Part shown: piece by piece, positions 8,304-16,471 of the stretch
Layout of the letters: the number at the start of each line of letters is the position of its first letter
How positions within the stretch are numbered: position 1 is the first letter of the stretch
DNA from: Roseimicrobium sp. ORNL1
Lineage (GTDB): Bacteria > Verrucomicrobiota > Verrucomicrobiia > Verrucomicrobiales > Verrucomicrobiaceae
Direction of reading: 5' to 3'
Length of the DNA: 64,000 nucleotides
NCBI RefSeq assembly: GCF_011044495.1
Contig: NZ_CP049143.1
Location: 3,348,001-3,412,000 of the forward strand
Program-made: the position numbers and the translations under genes
The notes under the pieces: generated by a model
What the model saw: only the letters and a program-made list of their open reading frames with translations
What the model was told of the DNA's origin: nothing
The model's database searches: none

Positions 8304-9626
8304 CTACACCACCATCAAGGCCGGATTCTCCACCAGCTTGCGCATTTCCGCGAGGAAGGTGGCAGCGACGGCGCCGTCCACCACGCGGTGGTCGCCACTG
8401 AGGCCAAGCCACATGCGCTGACCAGCGACGATGGCACCCTTGTCGTTCACGACGGGGACATTACGGATACTTCCCACGCTCAGAATCATTGCCTGAGGCG
8501 GATTGATGATGGCCGAAAACTGGTCGATGCCGTAGGAGCCGAGGTTGCTCACGGTGAGAGTGCCGCCCTGGAACTCATCCGGGCTGAGCTTCTTGTTCTT
8601 GGCACGGGTGGCGAGGTCCTTCACGGCGGCGCTGATTTCCTGTAGCGTCTTGGTTTCCGCCTGGCGGATGACCGGAGTGACAAGACCCTCCGGAATGGCG
8701 ATGGCCACGCTGAGGTTCACGTGCTTGAACTGGACGATGGCGTCTCCGTCAAAGGAGGCGTTCACAGCGGGCACGGTCACAGCTCCACGGATGACGGCCT
8801 TCAGGATGAAGTCATTGACAGTGAATTTCACACCGCCAGTCTTCTCTGCGGCATCATTGATATGTTTGCGGAAGGCCATGAGCGGCGCGGCGTCCACCTC
8901 AATCTGAAGGTAGAAATGCGGGATCTGGGTCTTCGAAGCGAGGAGGCGCTCGGCGATGATGTTCCGCATGCCGGTGAGCGGGATGCGCTGGTCGTCTGGA
9001 CCGGCGACAGGGCGGATGGAGGGCGCTGCCTTCGCGGGAGCGCTGCTGCCACCGGAGATGGCACCGCCTGCAGGGGCGCTTTCTACGTCGGCACGCACAA
9101 TGCGTCCGCCGGGGCCGGTGCCCTGGAGGCGGGAAAGGTCCACACCAAGCTCTTCGGCCACCTTGCGGGCGAGGGGAGAGGCCTTCACGCGCACGCCATT
9201 CGCGGCGGCTGCGGCGCGGCGTTTGGGAGCGGGGCCGGAGGGGGGAAGTGTGCCGGAGAAGGCGCCTTTCTTGGCGGAAGCGGCGGCGGCAGGTTCCGCG
9301 GTCTTGGCGGCAGGGGCTTCAGCCTTGGCGGGAGCGGCCTCTGTGTTCGCGGCAACGTAGGCGTCGAGGTCTGCAGGCGCTGCTTCGCCGGCGGCGAGTA
9401 CCACGGCCATGGGGGCTCCGAGGGCGACCTTGCCGCCTTCCTTCACCACGAGCTTGGCGATGGTGCCGGTCTCAAAGCACTGCATTTCCATCGTCGCCTT
9501 GTCCGTCTCGACGTCCGCGATGATTTTGCCGATGTCCACCGCGTCACCTTCCTTGATGTGCCACTTCACGAGGGTTCCCTCGGTCATGGTGTCACTGAGC
9601 TTGGGCATCTTGATGAGTGTCGGCAT
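8304..9626 (-). CDS. Dihydrolipoamide acyltransferase (E2) of a 2-oxoacid dehydrogenase complex
   Basis: The 440-residue protein starts with a lipoyl domain (residues 1-75, VETDKATMEM with lipoyl Lys43). An Ala/Pro-rich hinge is followed by a peripheral-subunit-binding domain (ASPLARKVAEELGVDLSRLQ then GTGPGGRIV). A catalytic acetyltransferase domain ends with LGLSGDHRVVDGA, which contains the HxxxD active site. It transfers acyl groups from E1 to CoA, most likely as pyruvate dehydrogenase E2. I chose the ATG at 9626 because MPTLIKMPKLSDTM is the canonical N-terminus. The ATG 63 bases upstream adds unrelated sequence. No E1 or E3 gene is adjacent, which is unusual. A strong hairpin follows the stop. 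Confidence 0.93.
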   Translation of the reverse strand: MPTLIKMPKLSDTMTEGTLVKWHIKEGDAVDIGKIIADVETDKATMEMQCFETGTIAKLVVKEGGKVALGAPMAVVLAAGEAAPADLDAYVAANTEAAPAKAEAPAAKTAEPAAAASAKKGAFSGTLPPSGPAPKRRAAAAANGVRVKASPLARKVAEELGVDLSRLQGTGPGGRIVRADVESAPAGGAISGGSSAPAKAAPSIRPVAGPDDQRIPLTGMRNIIAERLLASKTQIPHFYLQIEVDAAPLMAFRKHINDAAEKTGGVKFTVNDFILKAVIRGAVTVPAVNASFDGDAIVQFKHVNLSVAIAIPEGLVTPVIRQAETKTLQEISAAVKDLATRAKNKKLSPDEFQGGTLTVSNLGSYGIDQFSAIINPPQAMILSVGSIRNVPVVNDKGAIVAGQRMWLGLSGDHRVVDGAVAATFLAEMRKLVENPALMVV

Positions 9627-9753
9627 GGGAAGAGATACGGTGGTGGGAGTCGGTCGGGCGTCAGGCCACGCGGAGTGCGGGCGCGACATTGTAGGGAGCC
9701 GTCCTCAAACTTCAAACGGCAAACCACATTCAAAGTCAAGAAGAGCAAATCTC

Positions 9754-11229
9754 CTACCACCCGGGGGCGGCGGTGCGCTCCAGCGTGACTTTGTTGTCCG
9801 GGAGCTCGATCAGCCGGAGTTTGCCCTCCTGTCCGGCCAGAATCACCCGAGTGGAAGCTCCATCTACCGCCAGGGCATCCACCCGACGGTCGAAGGCGGG
9901 GAGTTCCTTGATGTCCACCTGAAGGCTGTCAGCGCTTTTCTTCTTCTCTTCCTTCTTGTCCTTGGCCTTATCCTTGTCCGCGATATTGCCTTTGTCCTTT
10001 TCGTCTGGCTTCTTCCCGGGCTGTGGGGGCTCTTCTTTCTTGGTGATGCTGTAGGCGCGGATGCGGCCATCTGCGGAGGCGGTGATAAGACGCGGGCCAG
10101 CCATGGCAATCCGGGTGACCTCCTGGCGGCCCCCCTTCAGCAGGAGGTCGGTCGCCCGGCCGCTGCCGTCTACCTCCGACTCCCACGGCCAGCGGCGCAC
10201 CTCACCATCTGCGGCGGAGGTGTAGAGGATCTTCCCATTCGGATCCCATGCGGCGCAGGTGACTGCGCTTCCGTGATTGGTGAAGGTGATGCCGGGCTCC
10301 CCCTTGGCTGCGGTGAAGATGCGCGCTGTACGATCCCGGCTGGTGCTCACCAGGAGCTGCCCGTCCGGGGAGATGGCCAGATAGGTAATCCAGTCCGCAT
10401 GCGCCTCCGCCTTCCAGGCGAGCTTCCAGTCCGAAGCACGGAAGACGCGGACAAGATTGTCCGCGCCGCCCACGGCGAGCAGGGAACCATCCGGCGAGAA
10501 AGCTGCGGCCAGGATTGTGTCCTTGGCGTTGGGGAGGCGCTGGATGAGCTTGCCGGTCGAGCGTGATATGACCATGACCTCGCCGCTCCTTCCCGGTGCT
10601 CCTCCGGCCACAGCCAGCAGATCGCCTTCCCGCTGCACGGCAAGCGCCAGCACACGCTCCGGAGCGCTCGCGATACGGCGGCGCAGGGCGCCATCATTTA
10701 CATTCCATTCCAGCACCTCATGATAGCCGCTGGAAAAGAACGACTGGCCATCCGGCGCGAAAGCCAGCGCGGTCACCGGCACCGGGCGTGGGTATTTCTC
10801 CGGCGTGGAAGGCGTCTCCTTCTTGGTGGTGGAGAGCAGTTCCGCGAGTGGCGTCTTGGGATCTGGCCCATCGAACTTCCCACCTTCTTCAATCCACTTC
10901 TTAAATAGCGCGATTTGTGCGGGCGGCAGCGGATCGTCCTTCTGCGGCATGCGCTCGTCTTCATCATGGGAGACCAGCCGTGTGTAGAGCGTGCTCGCAT
11001 CTGGTTTCCCTGGCGTGAGCGCGGGGTCGTCACTGCTGCCAGCCCTGCCCACCAGTTCGAAGGTATCCACGCGATAGCGGCCTTTTGCCTTCTTCTCCTC
11101 GTGGCACGTCACACACTTGTCCGCCAGAATGGGAGCGAGGTCCTTGGTAAAGGAAACGGGGGCGGAGAAGCATGCTGCCTGGGCATGGAGGAGAACCAAA
11201 ACAGAAAAAACGAATCGCGGACGGAGCAT
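9754..11229 (-). CDS. Secreted c-type cytochrome (PSCyt1) fused to a WD40 propeller
   Basis: The 491-residue protein has a signal peptide and then a haem-binding PSCyt1 domain. The CVTCH motif is at residues 39-43 and a downstream MPQKDDPL segment matches the MPP methionine-ligand region. From about residue 145 it forms WD40 repeats, with blades reading like FSPDGSLLAVGGADNLVRVF. A low-complexity Lys/Asp/Glu insert of about 40 residues interrupts the propeller before the last blade. PSCyt1-WD40 fusions are typical of Planctomycetes and Verrucomicrobia and are thought to be periplasmic. Their electron partner is unknown. It lies upstream of the E2 gene on the same strand but is unlikely to be functionally linked. 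Confidence 0.85.
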   Translation of the reverse strand: MLRPRFVFSVLVLLHAQAACFSAPVSFTKDLAPILADKCVTCHEEKKAKGRYRVDTFELVGRAGSSDDPALTPGKPDASTLYTRLVSHDEDERMPQKDDPLPPAQIALFKKWIEEGGKFDGPDPKTPLAELLSTTKKETPSTPEKYPRPVPVTALAFAPDGQSFFSSGYHEVLEWNVNDGALRRRIASAPERVLALAVQREGDLLAVAGGAPGRSGEVMVISRSTGKLIQRLPNAKDTILAAAFSPDGSLLAVGGADNLVRVFRASDWKLAWKAEAHADWITYLAISPDGQLLVSTSRDRTARIFTAAKGEPGITFTNHGSAVTCAAWDPNGKILYTSAADGEVRRWPWESEVDGSGRATDLLLKGGRQEVTRIAMAGPRLITASADGRIRAYSITKKEEPPQPGKKPDEKDKGNIADKDKAKDKKEEKKKSADSLQVDIKELPAFDRRVDALAVDGASTRVILAGQEGKLRLIELPDNKVTLERTAAPGW

Positions 11230-11314
11230 GACCGGGGAGGGGACTTCACAATACGGTTCGAGTTCTCTCCTTTAAGCATCTCTCTGTGGATACTCCATCC
11301 GCTGGACGGTATCT

Positions 11315-11773
11315 TTAACGTGCTTTGTTAAACGCCCGCCAAGAGTCGGGATCGTCAAAAAGCCCGCCGAAAATTTCAAAGCCACCACCAAAGGCATCAA
11401 TTATGTCCCACCTGGTGGATTCTGGCTTCCAGAGTCCCTTCTCCGTAGTCGAGTCCCATTCTTCGACCAGCACATGGTCCAGATCAATGTGTCCACCGTC
11501 GATGTTCCATGTTCCTTTCTGGGAGATGGTAGTCGGGGCTCCTGAAACAGTGATGGTCTGCTCGAACGAGCCATGCAAGTGCAGGTCGATTTTTAGGATG
11601 TAAGAAACCGACTTGTTGGGTTCCATGGGGCGCGATCCTTCGCTGGTCCAGACTCCCGCAATGTCTTTCGGAGTTACCGTCCTTGTAGTTGGCAACGGCA
11701 AGCCTCCCCACTGACCACAGGCTGGAAGCAGCGCGACACAAACAGCGAGGATTGCAAAAGTGGTGGTGCTCAT
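11315..11773 (-). CDS. Putative lipoprotein, unknown function
   Basis: The 152-residue product begins MSTTTFAILAVCVALLPACG, a signal peptide with lipobox LPAC. The mature part has DIAGVWTSEG near its start, the GxW motif common to small lipocalin-like or META-like beta proteins, and alternating short strands after it. An upstream in-frame start at 11827 would bury the signal peptide, so 11773 is preferred. It follows the gene ending at 11799 with a 25-base gap and may be cotranscribed. I do not recognise a specific family. Confidence 0.6.
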   Translation of the reverse strand: MSTTTFAILAVCVALLPACGQWGGLPLPTTRTVTPKDIAGVWTSEGSRPMEPNKSVSYILKIDLHLHGSFEQTITVSGAPTTISQKGTWNIDGGHIDLDHVLVEEWDSTTEKGLWKPESTRWDIIDAFGGGFEIFGGLFDDPDSWRAFNKAR

Positions 11774-11798
11774 AAGTGGATCGAACTTACTGCGCCAG

Positions 11799-12185
11799 TT
11801 ACCATTCGGAATGAAAATCCTTGGCATGTGCCTCCCAATCTAGACCTGACAACCCCTCACAAACAAGCTGATGCAGTGGGAAGCGGCTTCCCTTCGTAAA
11901 CCAGCACACAACAAGCAGGGAATGCTCAACGGTGACACCGTGCGACACCATCGGGGTTGACGCGAAAAGACCCAGGCATGTTTGGGGCAAATGCCACCTG
12001 TCCATGTAACGTGCTATGTGCGGAATCTTGGGGCCGATTAGTTCTTCCACCAAGCCCGGGATTCGATGTTCCATCGCTACCGGTCGAGCAGGATCCGACC
12101 AGTCTGGATGTGTCGGCAGAAGGTGAAATTGCTCCAATCTCACACGCCGACCGGATGGCAGGATACTCTCGATACCAAGCGACAT
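11799..12185 (-). CDS. Small hypothetical protein, immunity-like
   Basis: About 128 residues if translation starts at the ATG at 12185. A GTG at 12251 would add 22 residues that do not look protein-like. Visible segments are RVRLEQFHLLPT near the N-terminus and LLVVCWFTKGSRFPLHQLV then LSGLDWEAHAKDF at the end. The ending (VxCWF...DWxxxAxDF) is reminiscent of small verrucomicrobial/planctomycete proteins that sit in accessory islands beside SMI1/KNR4-like genes. That resemblance is from memory. No catalytic motif or signal peptide is present. It lies 103 bases downstream of the pyruvyl-transferase-like gene. Confidence 0.5.
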   Translation of the reverse strand: MSLGIESILPSGRRVRLEQFHLLPTHPDWSDPARPVAMEHRIPGLVEELIGPKIPHIARYMDRWHLPQTCLGLFASTPMVSHGVTVEHSLLVVCWFTKGSRFPLHQLVCEGLSGLDWEAHAKDFHSEW

Positions 12186-12288
12186 GTCGCGACTTGAGGT
12201 TAATGACGCACCCAATACCTCGCAAAGGTACGGCCCGCGGAAATCAGGCACCTTCCACGAGGTTGGGAGTCTCTTGAATGGACCGCAC

Positions 12289-13557
12289 TTACGCCTTAAT
12301 CACACCCTTCAGCACCTTCATCTGGGACTGTGCCCGCTCTTCCACGTAGGCCATGGCCTTCTTCACCTTCGCCTGAGCGGCGGGGTAGTCTTTGTGGATG
12401 CCCATCAAGCTCTCGAACATCTTGGTCGCGGGTGTGGCGTCGAATTCTGGAGCCCATTCTTCGAGGCCGATGTCCTTGAACATCCAGCACTTCGGCGAGT
12501 GGAACTCGGAGAAGGTGTGCATCATCGGCGTGCCCATGGCCAGGGCCATGATGGGGGTGTGCGGCTCGTGGCAGATGACGGTGTGGGCGCGGGCGTAGAA
12601 GGAACAGGCCTCGTCCACATTCCAGAACTCGTCGAAGTTCACCACGTGCTTCTTCAGCTCATCTGGCAGCGTGTCGTAGATGAACTTCTTGTTGTACTCC
12701 ATCTCCTTGTTCACCTCGGGGGCAATGACGACCTTCCAGCCGGTTTCTTTCACCCACATCGCAATCAGGTCCTGATACACCTTCGCCCGGCGGGTATCGT
12801 CGGCGATGTTTTCCGGGGTGGGGTGGAGCGGGTTCAGTTTCTGCGGGCGCTTGTCATCCACACCGGGGCTGGTGGGGGAGTGGGTGCGAAGCTGGATGGT
12901 GATGAATTTCTTGTCCTCCAGCCCGTGCTTCTTCATCCGGGCGAGTGCCTTCTCTTCATCACGCACGTCGATGCCGAAGCAACCATCCGGAGCCCACTCG
13001 AGTACCGGTGGCTTCACTCCGGTGTCCTGAAGCAGTTTCAGCGTCTTGGAATCGCGGCAGTAGATGAAGGCCGCGCTGTTGAGCAAGGCGATGCGCTCCT
13101 CCGCGCCCTTTCCGGTGACCATGTCCGGGAAGTACGATTGGGCCTGCAGCCCCCATGGCTTGCCAGCTTTGTCGCAATACTTCATGAAATCCGTCGGCTG
13201 TCCCATGCCGGGGCCGCGAAGGAAGAAGTCGGAGCGGTTCACGGCCTGCTGTACAGGTCCATCCGTCTGGGTAAGCGAGCCCTTCACAATCTCCAGCTTG
13301 GGGAACCGCTTCATCAGCATTGCATCCACCGCTTCATTGGTGTTGGCCGCCCAAAGGATGACCTTGGCCTCCGGAAGATATTGTTCCAGAAACCGCAGCG
13401 TGCCTGGTGTGTGACCGATGTCACCGATGTTCTTCGTTGCCCAACCGCAGTGCAGGAGGACGGTCTTCTGAGGATTGGCGGTTTGAGCTACGGCAGGAAG
13501 GGCGGCTGCGCCAAGTGTCAGGCCGGAGGTGCGTAGGAAAGTGCGGCGGGAGATCAT
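12289..13557 (-). CDS. Tat-exported polysaccharide pyruvyl transferase family protein
   Basis: The 422-residue protein starts MISRRTFLRTSG with a hydrophobic stretch and AVAQTA, a twin-arginine signal peptide. The mature part looks like the polysaccharide pyruvyl transferase superfamily (PF04230). It has NIGDIGHTPGTLRFLEQYLP at the start, FFLRGPGMGQPTDFMKYC, a central CRDSKTLKLL, and a late ICHEPHTPIMALAMGTP nucleotide-binding-type segment. Family members normally add pyruvate ketals to surface sugars in the cytoplasm, so Tat export is odd. A GT-B-like fold used for another purpose outside the cytoplasm is possible. Verrucomicrobial genomes often encode such Tat-linked members next to catabolic genes. 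No sugar-transferase gene is adjacent here. Confidence 0.75.
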   Translation of the reverse strand: MISRRTFLRTSGLTLGAAALPAVAQTANPQKTVLLHCGWATKNIGDIGHTPGTLRFLEQYLPEAKVILWAANTNEAVDAMLMKRFPKLEIVKGSLTQTDGPVQQAVNRSDFFLRGPGMGQPTDFMKYCDKAGKPWGLQAQSYFPDMVTGKGAEERIALLNSAAFIYCRDSKTLKLLQDTGVKPPVLEWAPDGCFGIDVRDEEKALARMKKHGLEDKKFITIQLRTHSPTSPGVDDKRPQKLNPLHPTPENIADDTRRAKVYQDLIAMWVKETGWKVVIAPEVNKEMEYNKKFIYDTLPDELKKHVVNFDEFWNVDEACSFYARAHTVICHEPHTPIMALAMGTPMMHTFSEFHSPKCWMFKDIGLEEWAPEFDATPATKMFESLMGIHKDYPAAQAKVKKAMAYVEERAQSQMKVLKGVIKA

Positions 13558-13659
13558 GATGGAGATAGGTCAGAGGATAGGAAAATCGGACACGAAAAGC
13601 CACTTCCATCATCACATTTCTCCAATTCGCACTGCCAAACAAACGGTTGCTTCGGCTTG

Positions 13660-13836
13660 TTAGGAATTAGGAATCTCCAGCAAGGTAGCATGGTCGCACA
13701 CGGAACGCGGAAGGCAAAACTCAATGCCATGCTCAGCTGACACCTTGGCGAGACTGAAGTATGTGCAATGCTCTTCGCAAATCAACCGTTGGCGGATTGG
13801 TTGCAGTGCAAAGACAGGTGAGTCAGGCTTGGTCAT
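13660..13836 (-). CDS. Possible small coupled ORF
   Basis: A 58-codon frame begins at ATG 13836, overlapping the end of the L7/L12-like gene by 14 bases, and ends at TAA 13660. The product contains RLICEEHCTYFSLA and later Cys residues (EFCLPRSVCDH), so a metal-binding knuckle is possible. Its position suggests translational coupling. I do not recognise a family, and coding status is uncertain. Confidence 0.3.
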   Translation of the reverse strand: MTKPDSPVFALQPIRQRLICEEHCTYFSLAKVSAEHGIEFCLPRSVCDHATLLEIPNS

Positions 13837-14305
13837 ATCGGACTTCAACGCGAGCCCCCACAGATTCCAATTCAACTCGCCAGGACTGAAATGACGCTGG
13901 CCATCCTCGAACCAACTCGAACGGGGTCGCGCGGAGTAACACCAGGGCATCAGTCGCGGTGCGTCCTGTCGCTTGCTGAATCACAGCCAACACCCGTGAT
14001 CGCTGCGGCCCAACCTCCACCACCCACAGGGAAGGATCATGGATAAGTGACGGTTCGATGACCTTGGGAAAACTGCCAAACTGTCGCTGCAGTTCAACTA
14101 AGGCACTGGCAGAATCCAAATGCGACAAAACGCGTGCGGCGGCGGCGTGCTCCCGGCAGAACCATTCGAGTCCCGGCGGGTGGCCGACAGCGTCATCTGG
14201 CAATTGCTTGTAGTCACGGAATCGGACCAGTTCACCACCGGATTGCGCATGGCGCCATTCGCTCCGGAAATCGCGACCACAGAGCCAACAGTATGCAGGC
14301 TTCAT
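13823..14305 (-). CDS. Zinc-knuckle protein with a ribosomal L7/L12 C-terminal-like domain
   Basis: The 160-residue protein starts MKPAYCWLCGRDF and later has WFCREHAAAA. This CxxC...CxxH spacing suggests a small zinc site in the first 50 residues. Residues about 90-158 (SLWVVEVGPQRSRVLAVIQQ, then TGRTATDALVLLRATPFEL) match the pattern of the L7/L12 C-terminal domain: strand, GPxKxxVIKxxRxxTG helix, then AKxLVxxxP. Such domains outside the ribosome occur in uncharacterised bacterial proteins. The start is fixed because its ATG overlaps the upstream stop (ATGA at 14302-14305), so the two genes are coupled. The true ribosomal gene is not here. Confidence 0.6.
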   Translation of the reverse strand: MKPAYCWLCGRDFRSEWRHAQSGGELVRFRDYKQLPDDAVGHPPGLEWFCREHAAAARVLSHLDSASALVELQRQFGSFPKVIEPSLIHDPSLWVVEVGPQRSRVLAVIQQATGRTATDALVLLRATPFELVRGWPASFQSWRVELESVGARVEVRYDQA

Positions 14306-14733
14306 CTTTTGCGCCTCTTTTTGCTCAACGAGTCTGGCTCGACAATTCGGTCCAAGGAAGGTTGTGATTTGCAATCAGAGCGCGGGAACTGAGCCTGCGA
14401 TATAGCGCAGGGGTGGGCGGTCTCGTGTTCTGGCTCATGGTCAAAGGTGAATGGCGCAATCCGTTCCGTTGGCTTCCAGCCGCGCGCCAATGCCTGCTGA
14501 ATCATACGCCGGGCTATGCGAGCTGTGATAGTCACAAGCTTCACGTCGGGGGCCGGGAAATTGAGCCAGGGATCACGTACGCCACGCATCGTGACGATTG
14601 CTTGCTGGCCACTGGACTCAGTTCCCTGAAGCGTCATGGTGCTGTCATGCTCCGCAAAGCGAAAACGCCAGCGGTACACGGCGCCATCGACGGTGATGCG
14701 GCGAAAGCTGTTGGTCTTTTTGGCGTAGCTCAT
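14302..14733 (-). CDS. Conserved hypothetical protein (YRWR-type small beta protein)
   Basis: A 143-residue protein starting MSYAKKTNSFRRITVDG. Segments RRITVDGAVYRWRFRF, VTMRGVRDPWLNF and RRMIQQALARGWKPTERIAP are recurrent in small uncharacterised verrucomicrobial and planctomycete proteins, as far as I recall. The last 35 residues are basic and low in conservation-like pattern (ending KKRRKR), perhaps a read-through of an older stop. The longer frame starting at 14982 overlaps the preceding gene and is rejected. Coupled by ATGA to the next gene. Confidence 0.6.
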   Translation of the reverse strand: MSYAKKTNSFRRITVDGAVYRWRFRFAEHDSTMTLQGTESSGQQAIVTMRGVRDPWLNFPAPDVKLVTITARIARRMIQQALARGWKPTERIAPFTFDHEPEHETAHPCAISQAQFPRSDCKSQPSLDRIVEPDSLSKKRRKR

Positions 14734-14768
14734 AGGGTGTAGACGAACACGATTTGTCCGAACGCATG

Positions 14769-15367
14769 TCACTTTCGCGGAACATAACCGTGCTTGAAGC
14801 AGAACGGCTGAAATGTGGTGGCATACCAAGCCACATGTTCCGAAACATAGGTGGCGATGTCCGGGCAACTTTGTCCCGTAAAACCCTCTTCGTGACTCCA
14901 GAAGTATGCAGTTCGGTCGCTCTCCTCCAGCGAGATGGCTCCGTTGAAACCATCGAAACACCAAAGAATACCATGGAGCCAAAAATCTCTGGTAAGATAT
15001 CCTCGTAAAGCTGGTGTCGCGTCAGGAAATCTTGCGGAGACCACAAGAATGTATCGTAGTCGAGAGAGATTCCCGGTGCGGTCACCCAAATATCCAGCAA
15101 AGCGGGGGGAATCGACTGCCCCATTTTCTTCTCGATCTGGGATTGAAGTGCAGGGGTCAACGGGGATCCAAATTGCACCTCAGGGATGATCTGGCGCAAT
15201 CGGGATGCCCACACGCTGGAGTTCTCTCCCGATGTAGGCGCCAATCTCTGCAAAATTGCATGGCCGTAGCTGTTTAGAGGGCGAATTCCGGAGGGAGAGT
15301 CTGTCGTTGGAAGGTCGAAGTCGTCGTCAACCTCGTCATCGTCAAATCCATTTTCTTCAGATGTCAT
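14769..15367 (-). pseudogene. SMI1/KNR4 (SUKH)-like gene with a single-base frameshift
   Basis: The first frame from 15367 gives an acidic N-terminus, then IPPALLDIWVTAPG, FLWSPQDF and YEDILPEIFGSMVFFG. From about 14957 the sensible sequence continues in another frame: FDGFNGAISLEESDRTAYFW then SHEEGF and a C-terminus ending at 14769. Joined, these make a protein of about 200 residues with the SUKH pattern (PxxLxxFxxxxNG...D..G..YFWxHE). Restoring one T to the TTT run at 14956-14958 (AAA on plus) reconnects the frames. SUKH proteins are often immunity proteins to secreted toxins. It could be a real inactivation or a homopolymer sequencing error. Confidence 0.65.
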
Positions 15368-15427
15368 AGGATTGGTTTTGAAGTCCGCGAGGGCCCGGCA
15401 GTTGCCCGCGTCTACGTGACGGCGCGG

Positions 15428-15850
15428 CTAGTTCCAAGACACGAAAAGGTGAACTTCGGTCATCTCGGGATTCAAGTTCAATTTGTAGTATGTCGCTCCC
15501 TCCCTGCCACTGCCGAAATACTCGACAACCCTCCCAGGCAACTCGGAACGTTCCGCTTTTTCAAAATCCGGAATTCGGCTGAGCCAGGATTCAATGCTCG
15601 ACTTTGGAGCAGAGAAGGAGCTCGTAAACTTTCGGGTCAGGAAATCTCCAAACGTCTTTATCTGGAATTTCTTTGCGTCATCGGGCAAGTCGGGAACTCC
15701 TGTCCAAGTCTGGGTCACCTCCCACATGTGAGCCTTCATGAAGGGATTGCGATTGTCCCAGAAATTGGAAGTGAGCAGATAGCCGATCGAGGCAAGTAGC
15801 CACAAGATGATTCCCAAGGCGGTGATGAAAAGGAATCGTTTCATCGGCAA
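15428..15850 (-). CDS. Hypothetical single-pass membrane protein
   Basis: The 140-residue product begins MPMKRFLFITALGIILWLLA, one N-terminal membrane helix (or an uncleaved signal). The rest is soluble and mixed alpha/beta. It ends with ELPGRVVEYFGSGREGATYY and a final LFVSWN. An ATG two codons in is equally likely as start. No known family is recognised. It sits between the SUKH-like remnant and the DHFR-like gene, all on the same strand. Confidence 0.55.
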   Translation of the reverse strand: MPMKRFLFITALGIILWLLASIGYLLTSNFWDNRNPFMKAHMWEVTQTWTGVPDLPDDAKKFQIKTFGDFLTRKFTSSFSAPKSSIESWLSRIPDFEKAERSELPGRVVEYFGSGREGATYYKLNLNPEMTEVHLFVSWN

Positions 15851-15874
15851 TGTCGGTATGCTGAAAACGTCCGG

Positions 15875-16423
15875 CTACCTTCGAGGTTCATACCGCATCG
15901 CCACCGCGCCCGAGGCGAACTCCTTCTGGCTCACGAGCTTCAGGTCGACATGCTTCGAGAGTCCGGCAAATAGGGATGGTCCGTGGCCGACGATTTTGGG
16001 ATGCACGATGAACTCATATTCGTCGATCAATCCCAGCTCTGCCAGCGCCATCGGCAGCTTCACGCCACCGGTGAATAATCCATTACCGGGCTCGCGCTTG
16101 AGCTGGTGAACGGCCTGCGCCAAGTCCCCACGCAAGAACTCCGCGTTCCAATCGACCTGGGAAAGCGTGCTCGACACGACGTACTTCTTCGCCGCGTCGA
16201 TCGTGTTGCGGAAAGGCTCCATCCAATCAGGCATCTCTCCTGTCCACGCGGGACGAAAGGCGACTTCCATCATTTCATAAGTCACCCGGCCAAAGAGGAG
16301 GGCGTCCGCCCGCTTGATGCTCTCGGTCGAGTGGCGATGCATCTCTTCATCCGGCATGATCCCTGCCTGATGATCGCAGCATCCGTCCAGGGTGACGTTG
16401 ATGGAATATCGAAGAGGTCGCAT
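15875..16423 (-). CDS. Dihydrofolate reductase family protein (RibD C-terminal type)
   Basis: The 182-residue protein begins MRPLRYSINVTLDGCCDHQA, the usual start of the YwjB/YyaP-like branch of the RibD-C/DHFR superfamily. ADALLFGRVTYEMME is the central helix-strand unit. LFTGGVKLPMALAELGLIDE contains the Gly-rich NADPH-binding turn, followed by EFIVHPKIVGHG. The family reduces pterin-like or flavin-precursor substrates with NADPH. The real substrate of this branch is unknown. A GTTAGGC attC-like core lies 42 bases upstream of the start (16465-16471). A shortened, start-less copy of the same gene lies at 20410-20494, also behind a GTTGGGC core, which points to cassette-like spread. Confidence 0.85.
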   Translation of the reverse strand: MRPLRYSINVTLDGCCDHQAGIMPDEEMHRHSTESIKRADALLFGRVTYEMMEVAFRPAWTGEMPDWMEPFRNTIDAAKKYVVSSTLSQVDWNAEFLRGDLAQAVHQLKREPGNGLFTGGVKLPMALAELGLIDEYEFIVHPKIVGHGPSLFAGLSKHVDLKLVSQKEFASGAVAMRYEPRR

Positions 16424-16464
16424 TGGGCAATGCTATACCGGATATGGCTGGGGCGTCCAGTGGT

Positions 16465-16471
16465 GCCTAAC
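16465..16471 (-). repeat. attC-like core site GTTAGGC
   Basis: On the minus strand the sequence GTTAGGC fits the integron core consensus GTTRRRY. It contains the TAG stop of the gene at 16784-16467 and precedes the DHFR-like gene. I could not draw a clear partner RYYYAAC box or stem upstream in the membrane-protein gene, so alone it is weak. Its position before one DHFR copy mirrors the site before the other. Confidence 0.3.

Noticed and set aside
12184-13536. 450-codon frame on the plus strand opposite the pyruvyl-transferase-like gene
   Set aside because: It is a shadow of GC-rich coding DNA: His-, Leu- and Val-rich without domain pattern, and fully antisense to a recognisable gene.
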